From: Bacillota bacterium
Lineage (GTDB): Bacteria > Bacillota > Clostridia > Christensenellales > CAG-138
Length of the DNA stretch: 64,000 nt
Assembly: GCA_023455425.1 (NCBI GenBank)
Contig: JAEYCM010000012.1
Location: 62,001-126,000, forward strand
Direction of reading: 5' to 3'
A program made the translations under genes and the position numbers. Below are positions 54,547-62,701 of this stretch, piece after piece. Numbering within the stretch: position 1 is the first letter of the stretch; each line of letters begins with the position of its first letter. The notes beneath the pieces were generated by a model, which was not told the DNA's origin, did no database searches, and saw nothing but the letters and a program-made list of their open reading frames with translations.

Positions 54547-55441
54547 TATTCTGCGGCGGGAAGGGATATACCTTTGGTTTTACTTTTCCGTTCAGTTTGA
54601 GCAAATCGTCTGGTATTGGGCGGTTGGCATCGCTCTCGGTTCCGTTCTCTCCGTGTTCGGCAAAGAGAAAATCCACCGGCTGCTTCATTCCATTCAGAAT
54701 AAACGACTGGGGGCGCTGGGGGTGATTCCAGCAAGTCTGCTCGGGATCGCCTCCCCTCTGTGCATGTACGGAACCATCCCCATTGCCGCTTCCTTTTCTG
54801 AAAAAGGGATAAAGGACGATTGGCTTGCCGCTTTTATGATGAGTTCCATACTGCTCAATCCGCAGCTGATCATCTACAGCGCTGCCCTTGGCAGCACGGC
54901 GCTCATGATACGCGTCGTTTCCTGCGTCGTTTGCGGAATTATCGCCGGGTTATGTGTGCGGTTCTTTTACCGGAACAAAAGCTTTTTCAATTTTTCCGGT
55001 TTTTCGGAGCCAGCAAACAGGGATACGCACCCGAATCTGCTGCTGCGCCTTCTCAAAAACATCTGGAGAAACATCAAAGCCACCGGGCCCTATTTCCTTT
55101 TTGGCGTCATACTCTCAGCGCTTTTTCAGCGTTATGTCCCGGCAGGCGCATTTGCCGATCTTTTTGGGGCGCAACGGGGGATTGGCGTGCTGCTGGCGGC
55201 CACAATAGGAGTGCCCCTGTATGTATGCGGCGGAGGCACGATTCCCTTGCTGATGGAATGGCTGCAGAGCGGCATGAGTATGGGCGCGGCCGCCGCGTTC
55301 ATGATAACCGGGCCGGCAACGAAAATTACCAATCTTGGGGCGGTTAAGATCGTCCTTGGCGTCAGGCGTTTTCTTCTATACCTGCTGTTTGTCGTATTGT
55401 TTGCAATCGTCACAGGGCTTATCACGAATATGCTTCTTTAA
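54539..55441 (+). CDS. ArsP/YraQ-type (DUF318) permease
   Basis: A 300-residue polytopic protein with about eight membrane segments in two inverted halves, each with the family motif: GIASPLCMYGTIPIAASF with FMMSSILLNPQL, and GVPLYVCGGGTIPLLMEW with FMITGPATKITNLG. The family includes ArsP, an exporter of organoarsenicals, and YraQ-type permeases of unknown substrate. Cysteines at the motif positions (SPLC, YVCGGG) may bind a soft metal or metalloid. Translation is coupled to the DUF362 lipoprotein, which suggests one transport or modification system. Confidence 0.85.
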   Translation: MADILRREGIYLWFYFSVQFEQIVWYWAVGIALGSVLSVFGKEKIHRLLHSIQNKRLGALGVIPASLLGIASPLCMYGTIPIAASFSEKGIKDDWLAAFMMSSILLNPQLIIYSAALGSTALMIRVVSCVVCGIIAGLCVRFFYRNKSFFNFSGFSEPANRDTHPNLLLRLLKNIWRNIKATGPYFLFGVILSALFQRYVPAGAFADLFGAQRGIGVLLAATIGVPLYVCGGGTIPLLMEWLQSGMSMGAAAAFMITGPATKITNLGAVKIVLGVRRFLLYLLFVVLFAIVTGLITNMLL

Positions 55442-55574
55442 GACCGGAACGGTATCCGTTTGCAGACACCTCGGGCACGAAGGGGCTATAGATTGAGTGA
55501 AAGGATCCTTCGCAAAAGACATTATAGATGATGCGATTTTTATTAATAGCTTATATTTGGAGGGAGGGCGTTGT

Positions 55575-56434
55575 TTGAATAAGAAATTTAAGCATGTTAT
55601 CATCTTTTTTGTTGCGTCGTTTATTGGACCTGGACCTTTTATTTCGCCATCTTAGCAGGAGAGCAAAAAAATGAAGAACGAGGCCGCTTCCACTCATCTC
55701 GCGCCTTCCCAGAACCGGAATATATGGTTTAGAGCATTATTGCTGTATCCGCTCGGACAATTTTCTCTTTTGTAGCGCAAATGCTGGTCACGCTTATCTT
55801 TGCGGTTTACAAGCATCCTGCACCGGAAATGGCTGCTACACAATGGTGGACAGTGTACGGTACATTAGTTGATGCTGCCTGTCTATTGCTCATTATGTGT
55901 TTTTTGCGTAGAGAAAAAGCCCGTTTTTCTGATTTGATTAATCTTGATAAGACAAAGATCATTGAAGATATTTTATGGGGTATATGCCTTTTTGTCTTGG
56001 TTTTCCCCGTAACCATGTTATTGGGGAGCAGTTTAGCCAGCCTATTGATTTATGGGAAGCTGCAACCTATTGTACCAGATGGAGTTATCGGCAAACAACT
56101 ACCGCTCTGGGGTGTTCTCTATAGCAGATTGGTTTGGTGGATTATTTGGTCATTTACAGAAGAGGTGACTTACCAGGGCTTTGCCTTGCCAAGGTTAACT
56201 CAGTTAACCGGACATAAGTGGATTGCGATTCTAATTGTGGCTGCTGGTTGGTCCCTTCAGCACAGCTTCTTGCCTTTTATGTATGACGGACAGCATTTTC
56301 TATATATGTTTATTATGTTTTTCCCATTAACCATCGTTATGCAACTTTTATACCTGCGTTTTCGAAGATTACCGCCATTAATTGTGATGCATTGGCTGAT
56401 GGATTTTGCCAGCGTCTTTTTTACAATATCTTGA
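55575..56434 (+). pseudogene. CPBP intramembrane protease gene, frameshifted
   Basis: The intact 3' part (from 55781) encodes 217 residues with CPBP motifs: FTEEVTYQGFALPRL (paired glutamates), WSLQHSFLP and VMHWLMDF. Upstream, an in-phase start at 55671 reads MKNEAASTHLAPSQNRN and LLLYPLGQFSL, then hits TAG; one extra base near 55770 would join it as SLFVAQMLVTLI. A further start at 55575 (TTG, MNKKFKHVIIFFVASF) breaks by another frameshift. CPBP proteins are prenyl-endopeptidase-like proteases, some tied to bacteriocin immunity. It is probably non-functional unless translation starts at 55781. Confidence 0.65.
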
Positions 56435-56639
56435 TGAAGCGTGCTGCTGCTGCTTTAATAAAGCTAAAGGCAAAAGGACTTAACCCGCGAGGGCCCAAGA
56501 TGGAAGCAATATACTCGCTATCCAATACTATTTAACAGAGCTAATTAGAAAGTGCAAAGAAAGGGAAAAAGCTCTTTTTTCCATTATTTTCACGCACTTA
56601 AGAGCCTTTGGGTTCTCAAAATCCAGTGGTTGTCATGGT

Positions 56640-57188
56640 ACACTATGGAAGGGAAATCCTGGTAGGCGGCCGTTTCCCGCAGATTGCGGATTGGATGTCA
56701 AAAGACCAGTCTGGATGTACCTGCTTATGATTCTTCTTGCTGTTTCATATTTATCCCGCAGATTTTAACATCTGGATTAATGGAAATGAAGTCAGTTTAT
56801 ATGCTGATCGTTCTGACTCCGTTGATGTTGTTTGGTGGTGGACTTGAAGAAGTAGGTTGGAGGTATATCTTGCAGCAGAGCTGGACACAAAAGTTGGCTA
56901 CATTATATCCTTCATAATTGTATCTGTGATCTGGGCTGTTTGGCATTTACCGCTCTTTTTATTGCTGGTACAGGCCAGAGCGCAATGAATTCTGGATTAT
57001 TTTCCATAGGTATTGTGGGCTTGACATTTGCTCTTGGCGCATTGAGAAAAATAACAAAAAGCGTTTTTCTGTGCGCATTGCTCCATTCTCTGGTGAATGC
57101 CGGAAGGGAAGTGTTCATATTTAAAGATACGCTTGGAGGCGCTGCCGCTATGGCCGCTTTATTAGTACCATGTCCGTTTGCGTTGTAG
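56640..57188 (+). pseudogene. Second CPBP protease gene, decayed
   Basis: CPBP pieces lie in three frames: a hydrophobic segment WMYLLMILLAVSYLSRRF then stop; LMLFGGGLEEVGWRYILQQSW (EExxWR motif) then stop; IIVSVIWAVWHLPLFLLLVQ; and GIVGLTFALGALRKITKSVFLCALLHSLVNAG (second histidine motif) to 57188. At least two frameshifts are needed to join them. Two adjacent broken CPBP genes suggest a decayed peptide or immunity locus. Confidence 0.6.
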
Positions 57189-57686
57189 TTTTTTGTAAAT
57201 TGAAGACTAAAAAAAGCAAGTTCATAAATTGAGTCAGCAGGAAAGGCACAATTCCTATTTGCCGGTGGAATTAGCGTATACAGTGGCGTAATATTCGTTT
57301 GCCTGATGCCGAAAACCTTTATTTATGCGGCTTTCCTAGTTTGTCGTTATGAACATTCTCACCATTTTCGATAATGAGATTGTGTAATTGTGCTTGTCCG
57401 GCGGATTATGCAATCTCATTTTCATGTTGCGATGCGAGGGTGGGTGCAGTAATCCAAGGCTGGATAACTTCGGATCAGTCTCATGTTTTGCGTCAATAGA
57501 CTTAACTTGTTCAGAGACTAAGCGCCTGCCACCAATCGCATTGGCTGATTCCCTCTTAGAATCAAATTCAAGGTGGGCATAAAAGTTTGCAGTGGTTGAA
57601 GTGGCTAAAACCCCGGCTGTACCGGGGATTTTTCATAGACAAAAAGTTACCCCTACCACCTAAAGGTCGCCAGGATAAGAATGGCT
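57189..57686. other. Gene-free stretch with one terminator
   Basis: 498 bases with no supportable gene. CCCCGG/CCGGGG (57611-57627, CTGTA loop) is followed by ATTTTTC and looks like a plus-strand terminator. The rest shows no clear family. Confidence 0.45.
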
Positions 57687-57812
57687 CTACTGCTCTTCGT
57701 ATGCTATAAGTATGACGCGCTTTTTATATTTCGCTCTGAACTCCTGCTCCAGCAGAACAAGCTCCTCAATCTCCTGCGCGGAAAGATTTGCAAATCGCCT
57801 TTCTCTGTCCAT
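57687..57812 (-). CDS. Small 41-residue protein of mobile-element type
   Basis: ATG at 57812 on the minus strand lies 6 bases after AGGTGG and encodes a charged, helical peptide (MDRERRFANLSAQEIEELVL, then EQEFRAKYKKRVILIAYEEQ, split by LE). Short proteins of this kind occur in Tn1549-like conjugative elements of Firmicutes. That comparison is from memory and tentative. It may be a leftover of such an element. Confidence 0.45.
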   Translation of the reverse strand: MDRERRFANLSAQEIEELVLLEQEFRAKYKKRVILIAYEEQ

Positions 57813-58198
57813 GCAATACCACCTGCCTTTCAATGTTAGTATGCGAAAAAGCCTCGGACAATACGCCGATCATCGTTATCTGAACGATAAGCGGCTGTAA
57901 ATAGAGAAGGGAGTAACCATTTTACTTCACCCGGATAAACAGCGCGATGCCGGGAACTATCTGGCCGCTTGTATCCGGTTCAAGCTCCGCCACGTCAATC
58001 TGCGATAGCCCGTCGCTTTCTTCCCGTGCCTATGGTTTGTTCCTGCGGCCCGGAGCGTCATCATGCCCCTACGCTCCATCCAAAACCTCTTGCTGGATGC
58101 GAAAGAGCTTGTGATATAATCTCATTCCGAATCAGTTCTTCGCGGGTACTGTGTTCTACGACATGACCTTTGGGGTGAATAAAAACGATACCCCCCAC
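57813..58198. other. Gap with possible mobile-element remnants
   Basis: 386 bases with short broken frames. A minus-strand frame reading VAELEPDTSGQIVPGIALFI ends at a stop near 57923 and looks like a C-terminal fragment of a lost gene. Nothing else can be supported. Confidence 0.3.
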
Positions 58199-59947
58199 TT
58201 AAAGCTTCCAGCATCCCGCACGATTTTGCTCTTCCCACAGCCGAGCATACAAGCCGCCCTGACGCAGCAGTTCGTCATGGGCGCCCTGTTCCTTTATCTT
58301 TCCGTTTTCCAGCACAAGAATCTGGTCGGCGTTGCAGATCGATTGCAGCCGGTGCGCGATTACGATCACAGTTTTTTCGGTTATCAACGCATTGATGGCC
58401 TGCTGGACCAGCACCTCATTCTCTGGGTCAAGGGATGCCGTAGCCTCGTCCAGCAGCACAATGGGCGCATTCTTCAGGAGCGCACGCGCAATGGAAATGC
58501 GCTGCTTTTCACCGCCGGAAAGTGTTGAGCCGCCCTCTCCGACCATAGTCTGGTACCCATTGGACAAAGCGGTAATGAAGTCATGGCACGCCGCAGATTT
58601 GGCGGCCTGTATGATTTCATCCATAGTGGCATCCGGCTTTCCCATCCGGATGTTGCTCTCGACGGTATCGTGAAACAGATATACGTCTTGAAAAACCATA
58701 CTGATATAAGAAAGCAGTTCATTCGACTTCATATTCTTAAGCGGCACTCCGCCCAGTGTAACTGTTCCGCTGCTTGTATCCCAGAATCGTGCCGCCAGCC
58801 GTGTCACCGTAGATTTGCCCGAACCGGAGGGCCCCACCAACGCGGTTACACTTTTTTCCGGCAAGCGAAGAGAGATGTTGTGCAGCACCTCCTGACTGCC
58901 GTAAGAGAAAGAAACATTATTAAATTCAATATTCATATCTTTGGGCATATGACTTTTCACCGGCTCAGGAAGAGGCTGTTCGTTCTTTAAGTCATCAATG
59001 CGGGCGGCGGAACGGTTGGTGCGGGAAAAGTCCGCAATAAAGCCGACCAGGATCCTCACCGGCTCATAGATATTCAAAGCCAGCAGAAGAAATACAATGT
59101 AGTAAAAAACGGACAATTCGCCCTTTGTCACCAGCCAGCCGCCGGTAAGCATTACCACGCCAATCCCGCAGCTTAGCACAAAACGTCCGATCATGCCAAT
59201 GGGCGCCGCCGCCATCTCCATTCCCACCGAGTGCTTATGCTGCCTGGAAAAGGAGCTTTTCAGCGTTTCAAATTGCTCGCCCGCCATATTAAAGGCCTTG
59301 AGCGTTTGGATGCCGCCTACATATTCCAGGATACCCGATGCGGCATCCTGCTGCGCCGTCAGCAGCTCGCTGCTGACGCGGCCCATTTTATGATAGCTTA
59401 CAAAGGCCAAGGGCAGTGCCAGCGGGATGACCAGCACAACCGCAAGCATCATTCTCCAGTCAAAGGCGGACAGCACAAGAATGGCCAGCGTCAGGCGAAC
59501 CAGAATCACGGAAATCTGCGGAATCAGGCCCGAGGCTAGGTTTTCTACCTCCGTATAGTCGCGCAGCAGCACCGTGGACAGGTCGCCTGCATCCCGCCTG
59601 CCGAATAAGCCCATGGACAACCTCCGCAAATGCTCCCCCATGGAAACCCGGGCGTTTTTTGTTGTGCCGGCAAAGCCTACGCAGACGTCGATATACGTCT
59701 TGCGGCGTACAAAGTAATAAACGATCAGCTGTATAAGCAGCACGCCGCATAACATCCAAAGCCTGTTGAATGGCAGGGGCGCTCCCGGCTCCGCCAACGG
59801 CATCAGTAGAAGGTATATGGCCATCATCATAACGGCATAAGGAATACTGACGACAAAGCTGTCCAAAAAGCTCCACAATGTCAGCCGGATGTACTTTTTT
59901 GTTTCGCCAAAGGTGATGGTCTGAAACCATTTCTTGAAGCCTTTCAT
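58199..59947 (-). CDS. ABC exporter half-transporter (ATPase/permease), partner B
   Basis: A 582-residue protein with a six-helix export domain (about 20-310) and a C-terminal ATPase: Walker A GPSGSGKST near 371, signature LSGGEKQRIS, Walker B IVLLDEATASLD, H-loop VIVIAHRL. It forms a pair with the upstream half-transporter and is most like the heterodimeric YbtP/YbtQ and IrtA/IrtB-type exporters; the substrate is unknown. The ATG at 59947 overlaps the partner stop (ATGA) and follows AAGGAGG; the frame is open to 59977. Confidence 0.88.
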   Translation of the reverse strand: MKGFKKWFQTITFGETKKYIRLTLWSFLDSFVVSIPYAVMMMAIYLLLMPLAEPGAPLPFNRLWMLCGVLLIQLIVYYFVRRKTYIDVCVGFAGTTKNARVSMGEHLRRLSMGLFGRRDAGDLSTVLLRDYTEVENLASGLIPQISVILVRLTLAILVLSAFDWRMMLAVVLVIPLALPLAFVSYHKMGRVSSELLTAQQDAASGILEYVGGIQTLKAFNMAGEQFETLKSSFSRQHKHSVGMEMAAAPIGMIGRFVLSCGIGVVMLTGGWLVTKGELSVFYYIVFLLLALNIYEPVRILVGFIADFSRTNRSAARIDDLKNEQPLPEPVKSHMPKDMNIEFNNVSFSYGSQEVLHNISLRLPEKSVTALVGPSGSGKSTVTRLAARFWDTSSGTVTLGGVPLKNMKSNELLSYISMVFQDVYLFHDTVESNIRMGKPDATMDEIIQAAKSAACHDFITALSNGYQTMVGEGGSTLSGGEKQRISIARALLKNAPIVLLDEATASLDPENEVLVQQAINALITEKTVIVIAHRLQSICNADQILVLENGKIKEQGAHDELLRQGGLYARLWEEQNRAGCWKL

Positions 59948-61755
59948 GCCAATGACGCCTCCTTTCGAATTGTCCAACGGTCCCGCCGCTCGTTGGCGGA
60001 TATCATGTTGCCGTATTGGGGGCAGGTCTTTAAAAGCGCATGATGGGTCCCCGCGCCAAGCAGCTCGCCGTTTTCCAGAACAAGAATCTGGTTTGCATTT
60101 TCCACTGTTTTCAATCTGTGGGCGATAATCAAAACCGTTTTATTTTGAGAAAGGCGTGCAAAGGCCTGCTGGATCTTTGCCTCATTTTCCGCATCGGCAT
60201 AAGCGGTGGCTTCGTCGAGAATGACGATCGGCGTATTTTTCAGAAAAACCCTGGCGATGGCAATGCGCTGCTTCTCACCGCCGGAAAGATAGGCATCCTT
60301 CTCGCCAATCACCGTTTCATAGCCATTGGGGAGCGAAAGAATGATCTCGTGGATGCCCGCGTTCTTCGCCGCATCTTCCACCGCCTTGCGGGAAGCTTCC
60401 CGATTACCCATACGAATATTGTTTTCCACCGTATCGTGGAATAGGAAAGAATCCTGAAACACGTAGGACACCAACTGCATCAGGTGGTGCGGCGGAATCT
60501 TCCGGATATTTACGCCGCCGATTTCAATACCGCCCTCTTGCGGTTCATAAAAGCGCAGCAGCAGCTGGGCCAGTGTGGATTTTCCGCCGCCCGACGGCCC
60601 TACGATACCGCTTACAGAACCCTGCGGCGCATGGAAGGAGACATTTTTAACCGCTTGAATATCGTTGTCATTGTAGGAAAACGAAACGCCGCAAAACGTG
60701 ATATCGTAAGACGATGGAAGTTCCGAGTCTTCTGTGGAAAGCTCCGGCTGTTTCAAAATTCGGTCGATCCGGCTGACGCCCTCTGTGATGCGCTTTGAAT
60801 GTATCACCATTTGCATCATGTTTTCCATGGGTTCCTTCAGCCCTCCGCCGACCAGCAAAAACAACAGAGCCAGCGGCAGAAAATCCACGTAAGAGGAAGC
60901 GGTAGGTATTAGCAGAAGAATTGCCGGCAGCAGGAACAGAAGCTGCGCTCCAAAGAACGCATAATATGCACCTATACCGGGCGCGAAGTGATATGCCGTG
61001 CGTTCCACAGTACCGACATAGGCCGAAACATCCTGTTCATAGCGCTGAAAGGCGCTCAGCGTACGGTTGAACACTTTAATGACTGGCATTCCGTGAATAT
61101 ATTCCACGATAGTGCCCTCCATCTTTTCCTTGGTATCATGCATATCGACCTGGGTCTGTGCTCCCTTAGGATTTTTTAGCCCCGCAGAGAGCAGGAACAT
61201 GGAGATAAAGATGGGAAGCAGTGTGACCAACGCCAGCCGCCAGTCCATCAAAAAAAGATAGAGCAGGGTAAAGACCGGGGTAGCGACAGCGGCGGCGATA
61301 TCTGCGATATGATGCGCAATAAACACCTCGATTTGTTCTACGTCATCCGATACAACTTTTTTGATTGCGCCCTGGGTAGTGCCTGTAAAATAGCCGGAAG
61401 GGATACGGGCAAGCTTTTCCATAAGCTTCATGCGAAGCTCGTAAATGATATCGTATGCCGCGCCGTGAGACAGTGCGGAGGATACAAACCCGCAGACACC
61501 GTATACAAAGGCAGCGGCAAATGTATAGCCCACCATCTGGTATAGTTTTACCGTATCCATCGCTCCGGCCGCCATATAGTGCACCAACAGCTCCCGGATC
61601 ACCTCGTAAATGGTAAAGAAGGGTACTAAGCGAGCCGCCGAAGAAAACACAGACAGCAGGCAGGCGGCAATGAGCTTGTTCTTTTTGGATCCGGCCAGCT
61701 CCAGTAGCCGGGGGACGCCGGTTTTTTCCTTTGGTTTGTCTTTTTCCTTGTTCAT
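59944..61755 (-). CDS. ABC exporter half-transporter (ATPase/permease), partner A
   Basis: A 603-residue half-transporter: six membrane helices (about 20-320), then an ATPase with Walker A GPSGGGKST near 386, signature LSGGEKQRIA, Walker B IVILDEATAYAD and H-loop LIIAHRL. In Walker B the usual SAD/SLD is AYAD. The N-terminus is charged (NKEKDKPKEKTGVPR). GGAGGAG precedes the ATG. It lies downstream of a divergent-acting TetR gene on the same strand and is translationally coupled to partner B. A drug, siderophore or peptide substrate is possible. Confidence 0.88.
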   Translation of the reverse strand: MNKEKDKPKEKTGVPRLLELAGSKKNKLIAACLLSVFSSAARLVPFFTIYEVIRELLVHYMAAGAMDTVKLYQMVGYTFAAAFVYGVCGFVSSALSHGAAYDIIYELRMKLMEKLARIPSGYFTGTTQGAIKKVVSDDVEQIEVFIAHHIADIAAAVATPVFTLLYLFLMDWRLALVTLLPIFISMFLLSAGLKNPKGAQTQVDMHDTKEKMEGTIVEYIHGMPVIKVFNRTLSAFQRYEQDVSAYVGTVERTAYHFAPGIGAYYAFFGAQLLFLLPAILLLIPTASSYVDFLPLALLFLLVGGGLKEPMENMMQMVIHSKRITEGVSRIDRILKQPELSTEDSELPSSYDITFCGVSFSYNDNDIQAVKNVSFHAPQGSVSGIVGPSGGGKSTLAQLLLRFYEPQEGGIEIGGVNIRKIPPHHLMQLVSYVFQDSFLFHDTVENNIRMGNREASRKAVEDAAKNAGIHEIILSLPNGYETVIGEKDAYLSGGEKQRIAIARVFLKNTPIVILDEATAYADAENEAKIQQAFARLSQNKTVLIIAHRLKTVENANQILVLENGELLGAGTHHALLKTCPQYGNMISANERRDRWTIRKEASLA

Positions 61756-61776
61756 GAGACGACTCCTCCAAAATGA

Positions 61777-61799
61777 ATTATAAGTTAGTTGCGTCTAAC
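61777..61799 (-). promoter_or_regulatory. -10 and inverted repeat before the ABC genes
   Basis: On the minus strand TATAAT (61782-61777) lies about 22 bases before the ATG. Directly upstream, GTTAG and CTAAC (61784-61788 and 61795-61799) form an inverted repeat between -35 and -10, a possible operator. The -35 hexamer is poor, and the sequence differs from the palindrome before tetR. Confidence 0.4.
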
Positions 61800-61869
61800 C
61801 GATGGTAAAAATAAAAAGGATTCAAAACGAAAACAAACCGGTGTTTTACGTTCCGAAATCCCCCTGCAT

Positions 61870-62463
61870 TTAGAGATTTTCATCAAATATGCAAGAAAAC
61901 AGGAGATGATACATGTGTTCCAATGTCCTCTGTAAGGCGTCGACATGCAGTAAGCTTTGATTGAACATAGCAATGGCCATGATTTTTATGAGATTGGCCA
62001 CCAGATGAAAATCAATATCCTGCCGAACATTTTCAACATGCTCAAACAAGCCGTTCATAACTACGCTCTCCTCCGCAGGGTTTAACCCGTATTCAGGTGG
62101 CAAGGCCTCGCAGAGCTTTGCATGATCATCGGCTGTCAGGTATTGATAAATACTGTCCTGGCTAAAAATTATTCTCTTCAAAAACGCTTTTGCTTCCGAA
62201 ACGGTCATCTTGTCGCGTTCGTCCAATATATCCATAAAAGTCTGTTTCGCTTGGTCGCGCTGGTATTTTATAATTTCGTAGACGAACGCTTCCTTGGACG
62301 GGAAGAAATTGTAAAATGTACTTTTCCCCAGCCCCACCGCCTTTGTCACCTTTTCCACAGAGGCGTGCGTCATACCATGCTGCTTAATAAGCGCAAACCC
62401 TGCATCAAGCATTTTGATTCGGGCCTCTTCTCTTTCCTGTAGCGCAAATATTTTTGGAGACAT
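61870..62463 (-). CDS. TetR/AcrR family regulator of the ABC exporter
   Basis: A 197-residue TetR-type repressor. The helix-turn-helix (about 15-60) reads RIKMLDAGFALIKQHGMTHASVEKVTKAVGLGKSTFYNFFPSKEAFVYEII. The remainder is a helical ligand domain (HDFHLV-like segment VRQDIDFHLVANLIKIMAIAM). GGGGGGAAT precedes the ATG. The gene lies 114 bases upstream of the ABC pair in the same direction. A 37-bp palindrome over its own promoter indicates tight autoregulation. Confidence 0.9.
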   Translation of the reverse strand: MSPKIFALQEREEARIKMLDAGFALIKQHGMTHASVEKVTKAVGLGKSTFYNFFPSKEAFVYEIIKYQRDQAKQTFMDILDERDKMTVSEAKAFLKRIIFSQDSIYQYLTADDHAKLCEALPPEYGLNPAEESVVMNGLFEHVENVRQDIDFHLVANLIKIMAIAMFNQSLLHVDALQRTLEHMYHLLFSCIFDENL

Positions 62464-62492
62464 GGAAAATTCCCCCCTAAAATCCGAGAAAT

Positions 62493-62529
62493 ATTTAAGC
62501 GACCATTATTAAATAACGGTCGCTTAAAT
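62493..62529. promoter_or_regulatory. 37-bp palindromic operator at the tetR promoter
   Basis: Left arm ATTTAAGCGACCATTATT (62493-62510) and right arm AATAACGGTCGCTTAAAT (62512-62529) are reverse complements at 17 of 18 positions around a single central A. It abuts the -10 and covers the start site. The inner GCGACC/GGTCGC arms look like a TetR-type operator. Confidence 0.75.
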
Positions 62530-62556
62530 AGTATGCTACTTTTTTGTCCCTGTCAA
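62528..62556 (-). promoter_or_regulatory. Promoter of the tetR gene at 62463
   Basis: On the minus strand TTGACA (62556-62551), a 17-base spacer and TACTAT (62533-62528) form a consensus-spaced promoter; the -10 touches the palindrome. Confidence 0.75.
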
Positions 62557-62701
62557 GAAATACTTTAATCCTTCAATGCAAAGTAAGCTTGGGCGGTTTT
62601 TATGGGGCGCCCGGAGGGGATGACGACACGGCGCTGAACCAATTGGCTGATCACCGTTTGCACTTCGCCTTCATTTTCCGGGGGCGGGGAAGAGGGTAAC
62701 C

